A DNA stretch of 64,000 nt from Gnetum montanum (lineage: Eukaryota; Streptophyta; Gnetopsida; Gnetales; Gnetaceae), in NCBI GenBank assembly GCA_015680685.1, contig MNCI01016508.1, forward strand, positions 70,363-134,362, given 5' to 3'. Below, piece by piece: positions 21,850 to 35,924 of the stretch (its first letter is position 1; each line of letters opens with the position of its first letter). Below the pieces are notes generated by a model. It saw only the letters and a list, made by a program, of their open reading frames with translations, was not told the DNA's origin and ran no database searches. The position numbers and the translations under genes are program-made.

Positions 21850-24330
21850 CATTATTATTATTATTATTTAACATAAAATTTCTTATTCTCATAAGAGTGC
21901 TTCTCCACCCAAGTCTAATGGAGTTCATCAGCTAGTGCCTCAATAATATTGAGTAGTATATGCTCATCCTGATGAGTATCTATCCAATTTCACCTTCATC
22001 CGACACCAGGATGAACAACTGTAGTGGCATGATATGGAGTGCAACATTATGTTGCTACCTAATCGATCTATTCCTATAATGCTCTACAAATTCTTATACG
22101 ATGGGGTCTCCAAGAACTTCATGTTGAGTAGGTTGTGCAAGATACTAATGCCAGGGATTATTGTCCCACTAAGGCACAACATCTATAAGATCAATAGCTA
22201 GAATAACACCATGAATTTATGAAGGCAAAAGGATTTAATGATTCCTCATTCCTACTGTATCAAAACGATGGTGGGGAACCCTTCTCTAGGGTTTTCCATT
22301 TAGTGAAATTCCTCCCTTGGAATTCAATAAAGGAGTTCAAAACTAGAATCTATAGTTCACAATTCATAATCCTGGATCTAGCAAGAATGGATCTAATGAG
22401 AAAGAAGGATCTAGAGGGTCAAGTCAATGTAGGGATGCAAACAAAAGAACAAGATTGTGATCATTGTTGTGATCACCAAATAGGTGATAGCAAAAACTGT
22501 GATGGTGCTAGTCCTGCTTCGTCTTCACCTTCATCATCATGTTCTTCTTCTTTTGGATCTAATCATAATCATAGGAGGTGAGACTATGATGGATGTGACC
22601 ACAATAACCAACAAGATCAAAATGATTGAAGGGACCATCGAGCAAGGCAAGATCAAGGGCATAGACATTCAAGAGAGGCACATCACCATGAATGAAGTAG
22701 TAGTAGAGGGCATTGTAGGTACTATAGTCATGGAACTTGATGAGCCTTTTCTTGCTACCCAAAGTATAATAAATATTGCAAAGGTAGTATGAATTTCAAC
22801 AAGGCACTTGAAGGATAGTTGGATCAAAAGGCTAGACATGGACAATATTCCTTGATTCAAAGGGGGATATAACTTAGATCTGTAGAACCATCCCCAAGAT
22901 TTTCAAGATGCATGTGCCTTGTAGAACATAGAGAATGAGTGGAAAAGACTAAAGTTGTTCCCAAGGACACTCATTAAAGAAGTAGAGAACTAGTACTAGT
23001 CCTTAGAACCATAATCTATTAGGCGATGGAGTGCAATGCTTGAATTATTCAATAAAAAATATCAAATGTACTCAAAGGTATCCAACTTGAGAAGATAGAT
23101 ACAAGGATAGAAACAATGAACAAATGAACCCTTGGATGTTTCCATTAGCTACTACTATTTCTTAATGCATAGATGTCCTAGCCATGGTTACTCTCAATTG
23201 GATCAACTTCACCACATTATAGATAGGCTTCAATTAGAAATGAGGAGAACCCTTGGTGTATATGCCCAAGTGTGACTATCAAAATTAAGTGCCCATTAAA
23301 TCTAGAGATTAATCAAATAGGTATCTAAAGAGGAAGGTGAATTAAGAAAAAGAGAAAGTGTAGAAGAGTACAATTGTGATCCTTATATTTGTAAGAGAGA
23401 GGTTCAATTTTGTGATAGTGAGGAAGAATCAGCACTTGATGAGATGGTGAATAGGAAAACCTTACTACTCTAAATATTTTAATCCAAAATTACAGCCAAG
23501 GTTGATTAGTTATGGGACTCCATGGATAATAGATTTTAAGCTATCCTAAAAATTGTTGAAGAGTCCAAAGAATTAGCTAGTGATCATGAGTGAAACAGAC
23601 ATAAGGAAGCTAAACATGTCTATCAAAGAGGTAAGGGTAATCTTGTAGTAATAGAAGAAGTTGCAAGAAGCAAATCAGATGATGATGGTGGGTGTGACAT
23701 CTATCAATATGAACATCCTAAGAGATGTTGCCTCATAGTGTCACACTTATAGGAGTCCATACTATATGTTTTGAATCCACAACAAACATAAAGGAAAACA
23801 TCCAAAACATTACCTTATCCTCAAGTTAATTTTATGCAGTTCCACCAGCAACAGCAATATTATCCAAGCAAAACTCCATCACAATCCTATGAGTAGTATC
23901 AACAGTGATAGCAACCATAGTCATGAGCACTAGTACCACCAAGGTAGAAATACCCTTATAGATAACTTGATCCATATGGTTATTAAATTTAGCAACCCTT
24001 GTCTTCATGTAACTCCAATCGCATTTCTACTTTCTAGTCTCTTTACCACCCTTTTGATTATTATCAAACTCATTCTCCACATGCAAGAAGGGATACCACC
24101 TCTTATCCTTATCCTCCTCCTATCCTTGCACATCTTCCTCCTCCATCAACATAGCTACCACCAAACCCAACTATTTATGGTGAACTACTAGCTCAACTAC
24201 AATAATGCGATGCTACTATGGTTGTTAACTCACAACCAATTCATCAACCGAGTCAGTCGGAGAATTGATCAAAGAAAATACCTTTCTTCCAACTACATAG
24301 TATTCCTAAGCCCTTAATTACACATATAGT
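21850..24330 (+). pseudogene. Element B2: gag
   Basis: Many broken pieces in order: NFTFIRHQDE near 21985; a Ser-rich stretch near 22515 (SSPSSSCSSSF); basic/acidic linker; EPFLATQSIINIAKV near 22740; the capsid core near 22920-23140, which aligns with the better preserved B4 copy at 57123-56926; and a decayed zinc knuckle (CDIYQYEHPKRCC near 23697; C-x2-C-x3-H-x4-C in B4). It ends in the Gln/Pro-rich tail (SHEH.. near 23910). Dense stops and frameshifts; the family is identified by alignment to the other copies. Confidence 0.75.
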
Positions 24331-24379
24331 TGATAACTTTGTTCCTCTATCTTCCTCTATATCAAATACCTTCAAGTTT

Positions 24380-25240
24380 CATTTAAACCAAACATTGCCT
24401 AGGATCCATACTATGATGCTTACTCATATTATATTTGATTGGATCTGCACTGGAAACCTTCTTAGGAAATTAGCATATCCTAAAAGTCCTTTGATTTATT
24501 TGTAGATTAATGATTCATGCAAAGCTCTTCTTGACTCAAGTTTTTGTGTCAACCTAATCTCTAATGAGATGTATACTACATGGGACCTACCTTCTTTAAA
24601 GAAGAGCAATATCATATTAGAATTGCTAAACCAGTCTGTCACTATTTCATTGGAACTAGTAGAAGAAATTGTGACTACTATCTATGGGTGGTCTTATCCT
24701 ACTAATTTCCTAGTGATCAAAGTGAAAAACTACAAAGGGAACTTCCCAATCATCATGGGAAGGGCATGACTAAGCACTGTTGATGTAAGAATGGGCATCA
24801 AAGATATTTCCCTAGGAATATCCAAAGAAAATTCACTCGGAAAGATTGAGAAGAAGCGAGTTCCATAATTCATGTACAATGATATAGGGTGCAATTATGT
24901 ACAAAATCTTTGGGCTGTGAAACAAGCATCCATCTTGGCATGCAAGTAGTGTGTACTAGAAGCAAAAATTCAAAGGTGTTTGTATGCAATAGCTGCAAAA
25001 TAGGAGGGCACCCAGTGGCTAACCACTAATTCCAAAAGTAGCATACCTTGCATGGAACCAATTGAAAGTCTAACATGTGTGTATGTCATACGCATGGATG
25101 AATTAGAGCAAGTTCAGCACCAACTCTTTGATGATGCAAATGATAATATCTACTAGGGAGAGTTGGAAATTCCTAAAAATTTCAAGCAAGAGCCAATTAA
25201 ACTAAAAACACTCTCAACTGGCATGGAATATGTTTCTTAA
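24380..25240 (+). pseudogene. Element B2: protease and linker
   Basis: CKALLDSSFCVNLISNEMYTTW near 24516 carries the active-site loop as D-S-S, with Gly lost. LPSLKKSNIILEL and FPIIMGRA near 24748 follow, then a stop. Linker to RT ends FKQEPIKLKTL near 25182. Confidence 0.8.
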
Positions 25241-25249
25241 AAAATCATA

Positions 25250-26661
25250 AGTTGACCATAATCAATGCAAATCTTACTCTAAAGCAAAAAAAGATGTTAT
25301 TGAATGTGGTTGAAAAATGGTCAGTATATTTTGCTTGGTCATATCTTAAACTCACAGGGATTGATCCTAGGATATGCTAGCATTGCATCTATACTAATCT
25401 AGCAATGAAGCCAAAGAGATAGCCATAGAGGTGATTGAATCCCAAACTAAAGTATATTATCAAAAAGGAAATCAAACAACTCCTCAAGGTAGGGTTCATT
25501 TATCCCATTGCGGATAGTCAGTGGGTTAGCAAACTCATGATTGTGCCAAAGAAAGGAGGCAAGTGGTAGGTCTACATTGATTTTCAACTGCTAAATATGG
25601 CAACATTTGAGGATCATTTTCTGTTGTCATTTATTGATCAAATGTTAGACAGAATATTTGGGCATTGCTACTACAATTTACTAGATGGTTGTAGTGGCTA
25701 TAACCAAATTCAAATTGCACCATAGGACTAGGCCAAGACAACATTCACAAGTCCCTAGAGGACTTTTACATATCGTAAGATGCCATTTGATCTATGTAAT
25801 GGCCTTACGACATTCCAATGCTTAGTTCTAAGCATTTTTTAATAGCAAATTGGTAGTCATGTGGAAGTCTTCATGGATGACTTCACCTATGGAGCTACAT
25901 TTGAGTAATTCCTGGACCACCTTGAGCAAGTACTAAAATGATGCATTAAAACCAACCTTAGGCTCAACTAGTAAGAGAGTCACCTAATGGTCTAGGAAGA
26001 CATTGTATTAGGGCACAGGATATCATAAGTAGAAATTGAGGTAGACCCTGATAAGGGTCATTCAAGGAATAACCTGCCAATCAAAAATTGTTAAAGATGT
26101 TCAATCATTCCTTGGACATACTAGCTATTACCTATGATTCAAAGAGAATTTTTTTAAGATTGTAAAACTATTGGTGGAGCTAACAAAGAAAGATGCTTCA
26201 TTTTTCTCGACCATAGAATGTGAAAGAACATTTCAATAGCTGAAAGAAAAACTTGTAGAAATTCCAATTCTACAAGCACTCGACTGGTCCAAATCATTTC
26301 ATGTTATGACAGATGCATCATATTATACCTTGGGAGCCATGCTTACATAAATGGATGACAAGAAACATCCATATTACATCCACTGCGCTAGCCAAAGCAT
26401 TATGGGTGCACAACTGAACTACACCACCATAGAAAAAGAATTGATGTCAGTAGTGTTTTCTCTAGAGAAGTTTAGGCACTATGTGTTTGGATACAAAGTG
26501 TTTGTATCCATGAACCATAGTGTCATCCACTTCCTAATGAACAAGCTAACAGTGATCCCCTGTGTTATACGATGGCTAGTGATCTTACAAGAATTCAATC
26601 TTACGATGGTAGATCGAAAGGGCACTGAGAATGTGGTCATTGACCACTTGTCTCAATTATG
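25250..26661 (+). pseudogene. Element B2: reverse transcriptase and RNase H
   Basis: RT: INANLTLKQK near 25260, KQLLKVGFIYPIAD near 25467, DHFLLSFIDQMLD near 25612, CSGYNQIQIAP near 25690, the VFMDDF catalytic box near 25866 and LGHRIS near 26013. A frameshift precedes RNase H, which starts near 26290. An open stretch 26351-26661 holds DDKKHPYYIHCAS, LNYTTIEKELMSVVFSLEKFRHYV and the terminal DHLSQL. This is the most intact RNase H in the B1-B3 group. Confidence 0.88.
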
Positions 26662-26679
26662 ATGGGACAACAAAGAGGA

Positions 26680-27905
26680 AGAAAGCCCACTATCTGATAT
26701 GTTTCTTGACAAAATCCTCTTTTTTGGGGCTATAACTAAATAATTTCCCAATGATCCTAAATGGTATGATGGCATTCTCACCTATTTTCTCACTCAAGAG
26801 ATGCCACAAGGGTTGGACCACCAGAAGAAATAATAGTTTCTTTACTAGGTAAAACATTTCACAGAGATTAATGGATACCTCTACAAGGTATGTGCCAATG
26901 GCCTAATTCGATGGTGTGTCTGTGATGCTGATTAACTATATGTTCTCCAATATGATCATGAAGGTCCTTGTGGAGGCCACTATGCTAGGAGATGCATGGC
27001 CATCAGAATCCTAATGGAAAGGTACTATTGGCCAAAAATATTCAAGGATGCTTACCATTATGTTCATTCTTGTAAACGATGCCAAAAAAATGATGGAATG
27101 ACCCTTCAAATGGAGGAACCTCAATAATGGATTCAAGCACTAGAACTCTTTAACATATAGGGCACTGATTTCATGGGTCCCATCACACCCATGTCAAATA
27201 AAAAGGCATACATCATAGTCGTTGTTGACTATTGTATGAAATAGGTAGAAGTAGTAGTCATCATTGACTGTACATCTTCTACTCACTTTCTAGGCACTAC
27301 TTTTTGAAAGCTCATACAATGCTTAAGAGTTGAAACTCATAACATCCTACCATCCCCAAGCCAATGGTCAAGCTAAGGTTACCAATAGGAAAATCACAAG
27401 GATTCTAGCAAGAACTATTAGCAAATATAAGAAAAACTGGAGCATGAAACTTAACGATGCCCTTTGGGCCTACTACTCAACATGGAGACTTCCTATAGCT
27501 ACTTCCCATATGAGCTTGTGTATGGAAAATTACCAACACTCCCTATTCAATCTAAGCTTTATACACTTTCAACAACTTATGACCTCGACCTTGACTTGCA
27601 TCTCACACAAAAGGAAAGATTAATAAATATCAACTTACTAAACAAAAACTAATTGGTGGCCTTATCATCTAATGAGTTGCACAAGGCATACAACAAAAAA
27701 CACTATGACCTTAAAATTAGAAAAGTCAAATGTCAATTAGGAGATAAGGTTCTCTACCAAAATCCCACATATGTACCTCAATGAACTAAGTTTTAGACAT
27801 TGTGGGAAGGACCTTATATAATTTATGCAATTTTTCTTTCTAGGACCATGATGATCTACAAACCTGAGAGCCCAGACAAGAAACAATTAGCTAATATACA
27901 ATAAG
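26680..27905 (+). pseudogene. Element B2: integrase
   Basis: Zinc-binding part (EGPCGGHYARR near 26962, HSCKRCQKN near 27065), core (GTDFMGPITPM near 27165), then a deletion near 27300 that removes the second catalytic Asp block. It continues TSYHPQANGQAKVTNRKI near 27338 and LWAYYSTWRLPIA near 27462. The C-terminal KVLYQNPTYVP is near 27749. Stops and at least two frameshifts. Confidence 0.85.
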
Positions 27906-30027
27906 TCAAACCTTTCCACAAGCATAATTCAGCAAACACAACAAATGCCTCATTAGATGGACAACCAAGCTCAATATTTTGAATCTCTTCTTTCAACTTA
28001 GTCATGGGGGAGATGGCCATCCATGCTAACTATATAAGTGGCTTCTTAGTTTTTCAAAAAAAAAAAAATTTACACATTCTTCTTTTAAAATTTTTTTATT
28101 TTACCCATTTTTTATTTGACATCTTTTTGTTTTCATATTATTTATCTTTTCTAATTTTTTTTTACACCATCGTTAGTACATTTGCTATTTCCTAAATATT
28201 TTACAACTACTTTTATATTTTATTTTATTCTGGTGTGTTTTTCTAAATTTCTTTTAATAAGTTCCAAGCATAGTGGTAATTTGTGACTTGATGGTGGTAC
28301 ATATTATTTAGTTATTTGATTGTTTGTATTTGGATTCTAGCTTTGAATTTTGTTACTAATCATTAGGACATGGTTTCTTTTTCATGCAATAGGTAATGAG
28401 TCCACAAGATCCACCCATCCACAAACTCTATGATTTTTCTTATTCTGGAAATATGTAATCCCTTGTTCATTAATAAAACTTTAACAAATTTGTGACTTTG
28501 GTAGTTTTTGGAATTGTAAATGATTCAAAGGTTTAAACAAGGTGTGAATTCAAGAGGATTCCATATTCTTTGTATGTTTCTACTTACTTGGGTGCATGTG
28601 TGTTTTCATGGATTCCTTACTATTCCATGTTGACCAATAAAAGGAAGTTGAACATGTCTTTACATGGTGTGGTTCCCATATCAAAAAAAATGGGAATTCA
28701 AAGCACACCCCTTAGACAAAATAAATGCATACATATTTGCATGGTGTGGTTTCTATTTCAAAAAAAAATGATGGGAATTCAAAGCACACCTTTTAAACAA
28801 AATAAATAGGCTACAAGCACTGGTTATGGAACTAGAAAGACATGTTACCCATACCTAAAGGTCCTTTCTAACTAAGGCCCTTCCTCACTTCCTACTTCTC
28901 CTTTATTCTCTAATAAGGAATGGTGATTATTCTATGGAAACACTCTTGTGTCTCAGGGAGGTGTACTAGTCTTAGAATGGTGATGCAAAGTCACTAAATG
29001 TGGTTGGTTTTGGTCTAGACTAATGATGGATTTTATCAAGTCATTTAACCATAAAATCCACAAGGGACTTCATGTGACCTTAATCAAGAACTCCATTCCA
29101 CTTTCTCTCACATCCATCTATGATTCCATGTTTCACCTCACTATTGGTTTTATGTTCTTGTTTGATGTCCTGGTTTGATACGTCAAAATTATTAGGTAGT
29201 TTCTTCTACGTTTTTGTACATAACCTTCGATAACCATTAATCATCCATGAGGCCCATAGAATCCTTGCTTTGAAGTTATGCAAGGGAAATAAAAGGCCTA
29301 TGCTTGCTTTTAGGAGGATCCACTTGCATATCTTTTGGTTTTCTTAGTTAAGTTCTTTACCCTTAGAAACTCTTACCATCAAATCATTTTATTTACCTCA
29401 TCAATGAAATCCAATTGTGCATATCTTCACAACATTTTTCAATGAACTTCCCTTTCTATTATTGCAAATTCTTACACCCTCTTCAAATATTTTCTTGTGT
29501 TGAAATTTTTCAACTTTAATGGACCGCTTCTCTATTTTATCCTATTTTTCAATCTTCCCACTAACACTACTAAAGGAATCAATCTATCATAATCAAAACC
29601 TAGCTGAATGTAACCACCAATGAGACAAGGTACTTACCAGATATGTGTTACACATTGCATACTAATTCATGATTTTGTTGTAGTTGCAATGGAAATCATG
29701 GATAGGAAGTAACACTATCTTCAACAAGGATGATGCAATGGTACCACATGACAAGGCTTGTTCATGATCATTGGATCTCTTCTCTCACTCTTCTGCTACC
29801 AAGAGGCATTGGATGTCAATTTTGTCTAGGGTGTTCACTTCCCTTATCATGAACATCCAATTTTTTAAAGTTTGTAAATCTATATACTTGGGCACTCAGA
29901 GTCAATATGTTCCATCTAAGTTAGTTTGTATGTTAGTCAATAATCCCATACCTACCTAATATTTTGTAAGGAACTTGTTCCTCCTCGTTTCCACTCAAGG
30001 ACAAGTTTTCATTTAGTCATGGACATA
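27906..30027 (+). other. Element B2: 3' non-coding region with splice-like acceptor and polypurine tract
   Basis: T-rich region conserved in B1, B3 and B4 (for example GGGGGAGATGGCCATCCATG near 28004). No gene. GTTTTGTTGTAG just before GCAATGG near 29680 is a clean 3' splice-site-like sequence. It aligns to the start of the extra ORF in B3, whose body is absent here. The sequence before the LTR (TCATGGACATA) is a decayed polypurine tract. Confidence 0.6.
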
Positions 30028-30894
30028 TGATGAATCGCCTTTTCATATGCTTTGATATTAGATCTCTGATATTCAAGCCTTGACATTGGGTACTAATGTC
30101 GAAGCCTTGGACATCATGCTGGATATATGATGTCATAGGGTATATATTGTCCTATAAATATAGTGCTTGATCTCACGATTTCGATATAGTTTTTCATAGT
30201 TTTTTTTCATAGCAGTGAAACTCTTGGAGTTTGTTTTTTCTAAAGTTAGAATGTTTCTAAGTGCCCATAGTAAGAGCCTAAGTGTATACGGATCTTTGTT
30301 CCAACACTAATGTACCTGAGCACAGCAGTGTGATGGGAATAAACATGAACCCTTTTGACAATTCTTGCAGCACTGACAATAGATTAATGTTTTCTTTAAT
30401 GTACTTTACTTCCATGCACTTTACTTTAATGCATTTAAATTAAGCAATTAATTTCCAATTGTTAATGAGCATAAGCATGAAAAATTTGAGCATACATATA
30501 GTGCTTAGTAACCTAGAAAAGCTTAACATTTGGTAGTCTAGTAGTGCTATATGTGTTAAGGGTGTGTCCAGGAAAGTGAAACAGGTACTTGTGTTAGGTT
30601 AGCTAGATAGTAAATTACTTAGATATTAAATTACTCTACACTTCCTTCTTGTTGTAGGTGATTAAACTTATAAAACATAAAATGATAAAAATCATGTACT
30701 TCAATTGCACTTAAACCATACCCTTGAGCTTCACAAGTGTAATTGGAAAGACAACAAATGTTCTTGACATTCATTTCACTTCCTAGAAGAACTAGTGTAG
30801 TTGAGAATTGTAGATCCACAGAATTTGACCAGATCACACGTAAACACCATAGTGATTCATATGGTTGGACGTAGGGATATCTCACTACTCATCA
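30028..30894 (+). mobile_element. Element B2: 3' LTR
   Basis: 867 bp, starts TGATGAATCGCC and ends CTACTCATCA; TATAAATA at 30153-30160. The 3' two thirds align with the other B LTRs, while the first ~250 bp (U3) differ from B3 and B4, so B2 is a separate subfamily. Confidence 0.88.
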
Positions 30895-31345
30895 TAAAGA
30901 AAGATGCTCCATTCATATGGTCCAAGGAATGTGAAAAGCCATTCTAGTGGCTCAAGGAGTAGCTTGTAAAAACTCTAATTCTATGAGCACCTGATTAGTC
31001 CTATCCATTTCACATCATGATGAATGCATTGAACTATGACTTGGGAGTTGTACTTACCTAGTTGGATGATCAAAAATATCCTTATTACAACCATTGTGGA
31101 TGCACAACTTAATTACACCACTATGAAGAAAGAGATAATGATGGTGGTGTATGCTTTGGAGAAGTTTAGGCACTATGTGCTTAGATACAAAGTGTTCGTG
31201 CACACTAATCATAGTTTCATTTACTTCCTCATGAACAAACTTATTGTAAGCCCCTATGTCATATCGTGATCTTATAGAAGTTCAATCTTATAATGGTAGA
31301 TTGAAAAGAAACTGAGAATGTGGTCATTGATTACTTGTCTCGGTT
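30895..31345 (+). pseudogene. Element B1 resumed: RNase H
   Basis: KKDAPFIWSKECEKPF near 30896, then LDDQKYPYYNH near 31062, LNYTTMKKEIMMVVYALEKFRHYVL near 31108, and a decayed end near 31340. An in-frame loss near 31098 shortens the CAS block. This completes B1 on the other side of B2. Confidence 0.85.
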
Positions 31346-31399
31346 ACGATGGGATACCAAAGAGGAGGAGAGCTCGCTCTTTAATCAATTTCCTAATGA

Positions 31400-32690
31400 A
31401 TTCCTCTTTTCCAATGCAATAAATGAATAAGTGCTCATTAAACCAAAATGATACAATGGCATTCTCACTTATCTTCTTACTCAAGATATGCCATAATATT
31501 TGGATCACCAAAAGAAATAATAGTTTCTTCATTAGGCTAAACACTTCATGGAGATCAACAAATACCTTTATAAGGTGTGCACCAATGGCCTAGTTCATTT
31601 GTGTGTTCCTAATGCAAATAAACTACGCCTTCTTCAAAATTCTCTTGAGGGCCCTTGTAGGGGTCACTATGCGAGGAGATGCACAACCATTAAGATCCTA
31701 ATGGTAAGGTATTATTAGCCAACGATCTTCAGATATGCTCACCAATTCATCCACTCTTATGAATGCTATCACCAAGATGGTGGGAAGATCACTCAAATGG
31801 AGGGGCCTTAACAATAAATCCAATCATAGGAATTCATCAACATCTAGACCATATACTTCATGAGTCCCATCATGCCCATGTCAAATGAACAAGTATACAT
31901 GATAGTTTCTATTAACTATTGTACCAAATGGATAGAAGCAATAGTTGTCGTCAACTAAACATCTTCCACTACTACTTAATTTGTACAAATAGAATATTGT
32001 AAATAGATTGAGAGTGACACATGCACTAATTTCTAACAATGGTACTCACTTTATAGGTACTACCTTTTTCAATTTCATACAATGCTTGGGGATTGTATAT
32101 AAACTAACAACACCCTATCACCCCTAAGCCAATGGTCAAGGTGCAATCACCAAATAGGGAGATCACAAAAATATTAACGATAATAATAAGCAAATATAGG
32201 AGAGACTATACAACAAAACCTAACGATGCCCACTAGGCATACCACTCAACATGGAAACTCCCTATAGGCTACTCTCCCTATGAGCTAGTGTACAGAAAAT
32301 TACCAACTCTTCCTATGCAATTCAAGCTTTGTACACTTTCAACAACCTCTAACTTGGATCTTGATCCAAGCCTAGCACAAAAAAATAAATTGATCAACCT
32401 CAATGTAATAGATGAGAAGTTATTGATGGCCCTATCCTTAAATGAAATACATAAGGAATTCAACAAAAATTACCATGATCTTTGCATAAGGAAGGTTAAA
32501 TTTCAACCTAAAGATAAGGTTCTTTACTAGAACCCCACATATATACCTCTAAATACTAAGTTTCAAATGTTCTGTGAAGGGCATTATATCATTTATAAAC
32601 CTTTTCTTCTAGGGCCATGTTGATCTCCAAACTTGAAAGCCCAAACAAAAAGTAATTAGTCAACATACAACAAGTAAAACCTTTTTGTAA
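31400..32690 (+). pseudogene. Element B1: integrase
   Basis: GPCRGHYARRC near 31648, HECYHQDGGKITQM near 31750, then the core (MSPIMPMS near 31860), SNNGTHFIGTTF near 32037, TTPYHPQANGQGAI near 32109, GYSPYELVYRKLPTLPMQFKL near 32267, and the C-terminal KVLYQNPTYIP near 32517. Stops throughout; inactive. Confidence 0.85.
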
Positions 32691-33435
32691 GCCCAAGCAA
32701 GCGAGTGGAAGCAACACCTCCTTAGATGAATGACCTTGCTCAATTTTTTAGATCTCCTTCTTTCAACTCAATTGTGGGAGAGACGGCCATCCATGCTAAT
32801 TATTAAAGTGGCTCCTTAATTTTTCTACTTTTTTGCTTTACACTTTCGTTGTTTTTATGGCTTTTTGTTTTACACTTTTTTATTTTTCCAATTTTTGTTT
32901 TACAACATCATTAGTACATTATGACTTTCTTTAGCATTTTATAATTTTTTTATATTTTAATTTATTTTGGTATGAATTTTTCTTCTTATTTTCTAATAAA
33001 ATTCTTTGCTTCCATCAGGATACAATGATGCTATATTTGTTTGCTAATGGTGGTTTATATTTAATGTCTTTGATTACTAATGTCTAGTTTCTATTTCTGA
33101 ATCTTGATGACTAATAACTAAGATAAAATTCCTTTTTCATGGAATAGGAAATGAGTCCATGTCATTCACCCATCTAGAAACTCTATGATCTTCTTGGATT
33201 TGGGAGCATAAGGTCCCTTTTTCATTAATGAAACTTTAATGAACTTGTGACCTTGGTAGCTTTCAAACTTGGAAAAGATTCAACGGTTTGAAAAGGGTGT
33301 GACTTCAAGGAGATTCAATACTATTTGTACCTTTCTACTTGTTTGAGTGCAATTGTGTTTTCATGAATTTATTAGCATTATGTGTCAACCAATAACAAGA
33401 AGTTAATAAGTCTTTGCATGGTATGGTTCCCTTGC
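32691..33435 (+). other. Element B1: 3' non-coding region, truncated
   Basis: Parallels 27960-28660 of B2 and 47230-47950 of B3 down to TGGTATGGTTCCC near 33420, then homology stops. B1's own 3' LTR is not in the window, so its end has been deleted or displaced. Confidence 0.7.
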
Positions 33436-35339
33436 TAATTCACCTAAATTACCCTATTTAACAAGAATTCACCAACAAGAGATTCCATCCTAACTAAGGG
33501 AAATGACCCCTATGTTACCCTTTGAACCTAACCCCAAATTTTATGCCCTTACATTCAAGGGGTAGAGTTCATAATGGCTAGTTTATTTGCTTTTATATGG
33601 GTTCAATGTAAATGAGGGTGTTGCATGGATATGATTATGGATTAAAAAATGTGTCACCATGAAAAATCAAGTGTTGCTCTATGTTACATCATTACTATGG
33701 ACTCTATTATGCTTGGCTTTTTCTTATTGAAATGGTCACCCTCTTATTCTTCTTGCACAATTGAAGGTTAAAGTCACATACAATTCTACCTCATTCACTC
33801 AACACTAATCTTATTTGATCAATGACTTGGAAGTACTTCATTGATCATAGAAAGACTCCTCTAATGACTCAAAATGTCTTAAGCCTAAAATGAGGTGCAT
33901 TTTCAAAGGTCTAATAGCTAGTGGACGGAGCAACAAGAACATCTACAATTTTTATTTTCATATATCATACTTTTATTTCATCTCTCATTAGTGAAATTAA
34001 GTTAGATAATGTAGGTCTCATTAGGTTTAGTCCAAAGGCTTCATGATAGAGTTTGATTGCTTGAGTGATGATAGAGTTTGATTGCTTGAGGGATGTGCCC
34101 CTATGTCTAAAAGTCCATGAATCACTGGAGGTAAGCCTAGCCATTATGAATTGAGTCCCCTACTACATGTTGTGTGGTAGAGTGCTTGCAGTTGAAACAA
34201 TGCGATATAGAATCTTTCTGCCTAGTAATGAAGCTATGTCGTTGATAGGCCAAACTCAAAATCTAGTGGATTTTTTATGTGAATCATTATTTTAAGTGCT
34301 TATATGCTTCTATTGTTCATACAATTTCCACCATTTTTCAATCTATCTATTATGGTTGGGATGAATTATGAAGGGTTCACTTGATGCCCTTATATCTATT
34401 AGCAATAAATGATTTGTGGTTTGATTAGTACCACTTCCTATGTGTATAATCACACTTGCCATTACAAATTGGATAACAAAAGATTAATCAATCCCTCCCT
34501 TCTTTGCTCTCTTAGCAAGTGTTGTTACATATTTTGTCGCATTGCTTGTGGAAGACGTGTACTACATCAACACCAAGTTGTCCTCATAGTAGATACAAAG
34601 ACAATGTCATCCTTATGTGCCATGCTCACCAAGATCATGCTCCTATTATTTATTTCTTAGTATCTATTCAAAATCATATTATTTTATGTTAGCAATGGAA
34701 ACGTTATGGATGAAATACTATTTACAGTTACCGATAGGCTCTCCATGGAGCATTAGGAACAAAATATTATATTTATTTAGTGTTATTGTTCTATGACTAA
34801 TAATGGCCTCTTGGGTATAAATATTGTCATAATTATTTTTTAATTCTAATAAAATTCCACTATTGTTTGCGGGATTTGTATAGACATTGTTTCCTACATC
34901 CTAGACTTATATGTTGTATAATGTTATAAGCTCTCCATTCAACTCAATCTCCACTTAAACATTACATATAATACACCAAATAAAAATATTTTATTAGTAT
35001 TATCTCTTTTCATCATATATCCTACTCTAACTACAAAATAATACATAAAAAATCAAGATACCCATGGCTTTATACTTGCAAATGGTTTACCACATTTTCT
35101 CATATTACTATTTTTAATTTAAGCAGATTTTACATAATTCAAAACAAATAATAATTCACATTCATATCATGATGTGTTATAATATATAAAACATTTTCAT
35201 GATTGCATAAAACTAAAAACTTGCTAATCCATGAAATAAATATTAGAATTAAAAATTAAAAAGTTTCTCAATGAAAACAATTTAGATACTATGGGTCTCT
35301 AGTACAAGTACATGGTAAGATTCACAATAATGTGATAAA
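33436..35339. other. Unassigned AT-rich DNA
   Basis: No gene supported. A tandem duplication of about 30 bp (GATAGAGTTTGATTGCTTGA) occurs near 34045-34095. A TGTTAGCAATGG start near 34687 and a TCTAATAAAATTCC signal near 34846 resemble a small copia-type solo LTR, but I could not find paired ends. Confidence 0.35.
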
Positions 35340-35790
35340 TAAAATTGAAGCACGATGAAAGAAATGAATGGAAGCTAGTATTATGTTTTGTAATAGAAGT
35401 TTTCCTACTAAGTTGAAGGGTAATTTTTACAAAATTGCTACTATACTTATCATTCTTTATAGTACAAAATGCTAGCCTTTCAAAACTATTAGGTGCAAGG
35501 TGTGGGTGTAATAGAAAATTTTAAGCAAAGATGGATATTGAATGAGACTAGAAAAGATCAAATTAACTCATCTCTTGTTAGGAGAAGTTTGGAAGTACTT
35601 CCTAGACATAAGGATATTAAGAAATTTTTTCTTAGATGGTTTGATCATGTGTTAAGAAGACCAAGAATGATCATGTTAGAAGAAGTTACCTTAATAAAGC
35701 TTCAAGGAAATTAAAGAGGTAGACCAATACATACATTTGGGGAAGAGGAGGGAGACATTAAAACATAAAATAATGACTACAGGTTCACCC
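35340..35790 (+). pseudogene. RTE-type LINE, reverse transcriptase C-terminus
   Basis: Two frames in succession give the conserved C-terminal part of an RTE-clade LINE: FPTKLKGNFYK near 35400 and LRWFDHVLRRPRM near 35630, followed by RGRPIHTF near 35717. The LRWF.HV.RRP and RGRP motifs are diagnostic of this part of the protein. Upstream RT and endonuclease are absent, as expected of a 5'-truncated insertion; one frameshift and several stops. Confidence 0.75.
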
Positions 35791-35799
35791 CAATATATA

Positions 35800-35890
35800 T
35801 AGCCTAGTGGTAAGTTACTTGATTTTGAAACTCCAAATTATGTATTTTATTCTTGTAGGCAATAATAAAAATAATAGAGGAATAACGGCT
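35800..35890 (+). repeat. tRNA-like SINE head 1
   Basis: TAGCCTAGTGG (35800-35810) is a good pol III A box, followed by TAAGTTACTTGATTTTGAAACTC in tRNA-like spacing; the B box region is decayed. It interrupts the LINE fragment. Confidence 0.5.
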
Positions 35891-35924
35891 TGAGCTACCT
35901 AACAGTGGTAAATCAAAACATTCT

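Noticed and set aside
22484-22792. 102-codon ORF overlapping B2 gag
   Set aside because: Shadow frame of the degenerate gag; the gag frame matches B3 and B4 while this one does not.
34687-34970. A copia solo LTR
   Set aside because: TG start and AATAAA-like signal present, but no matching CA end or target duplication could be fixed.
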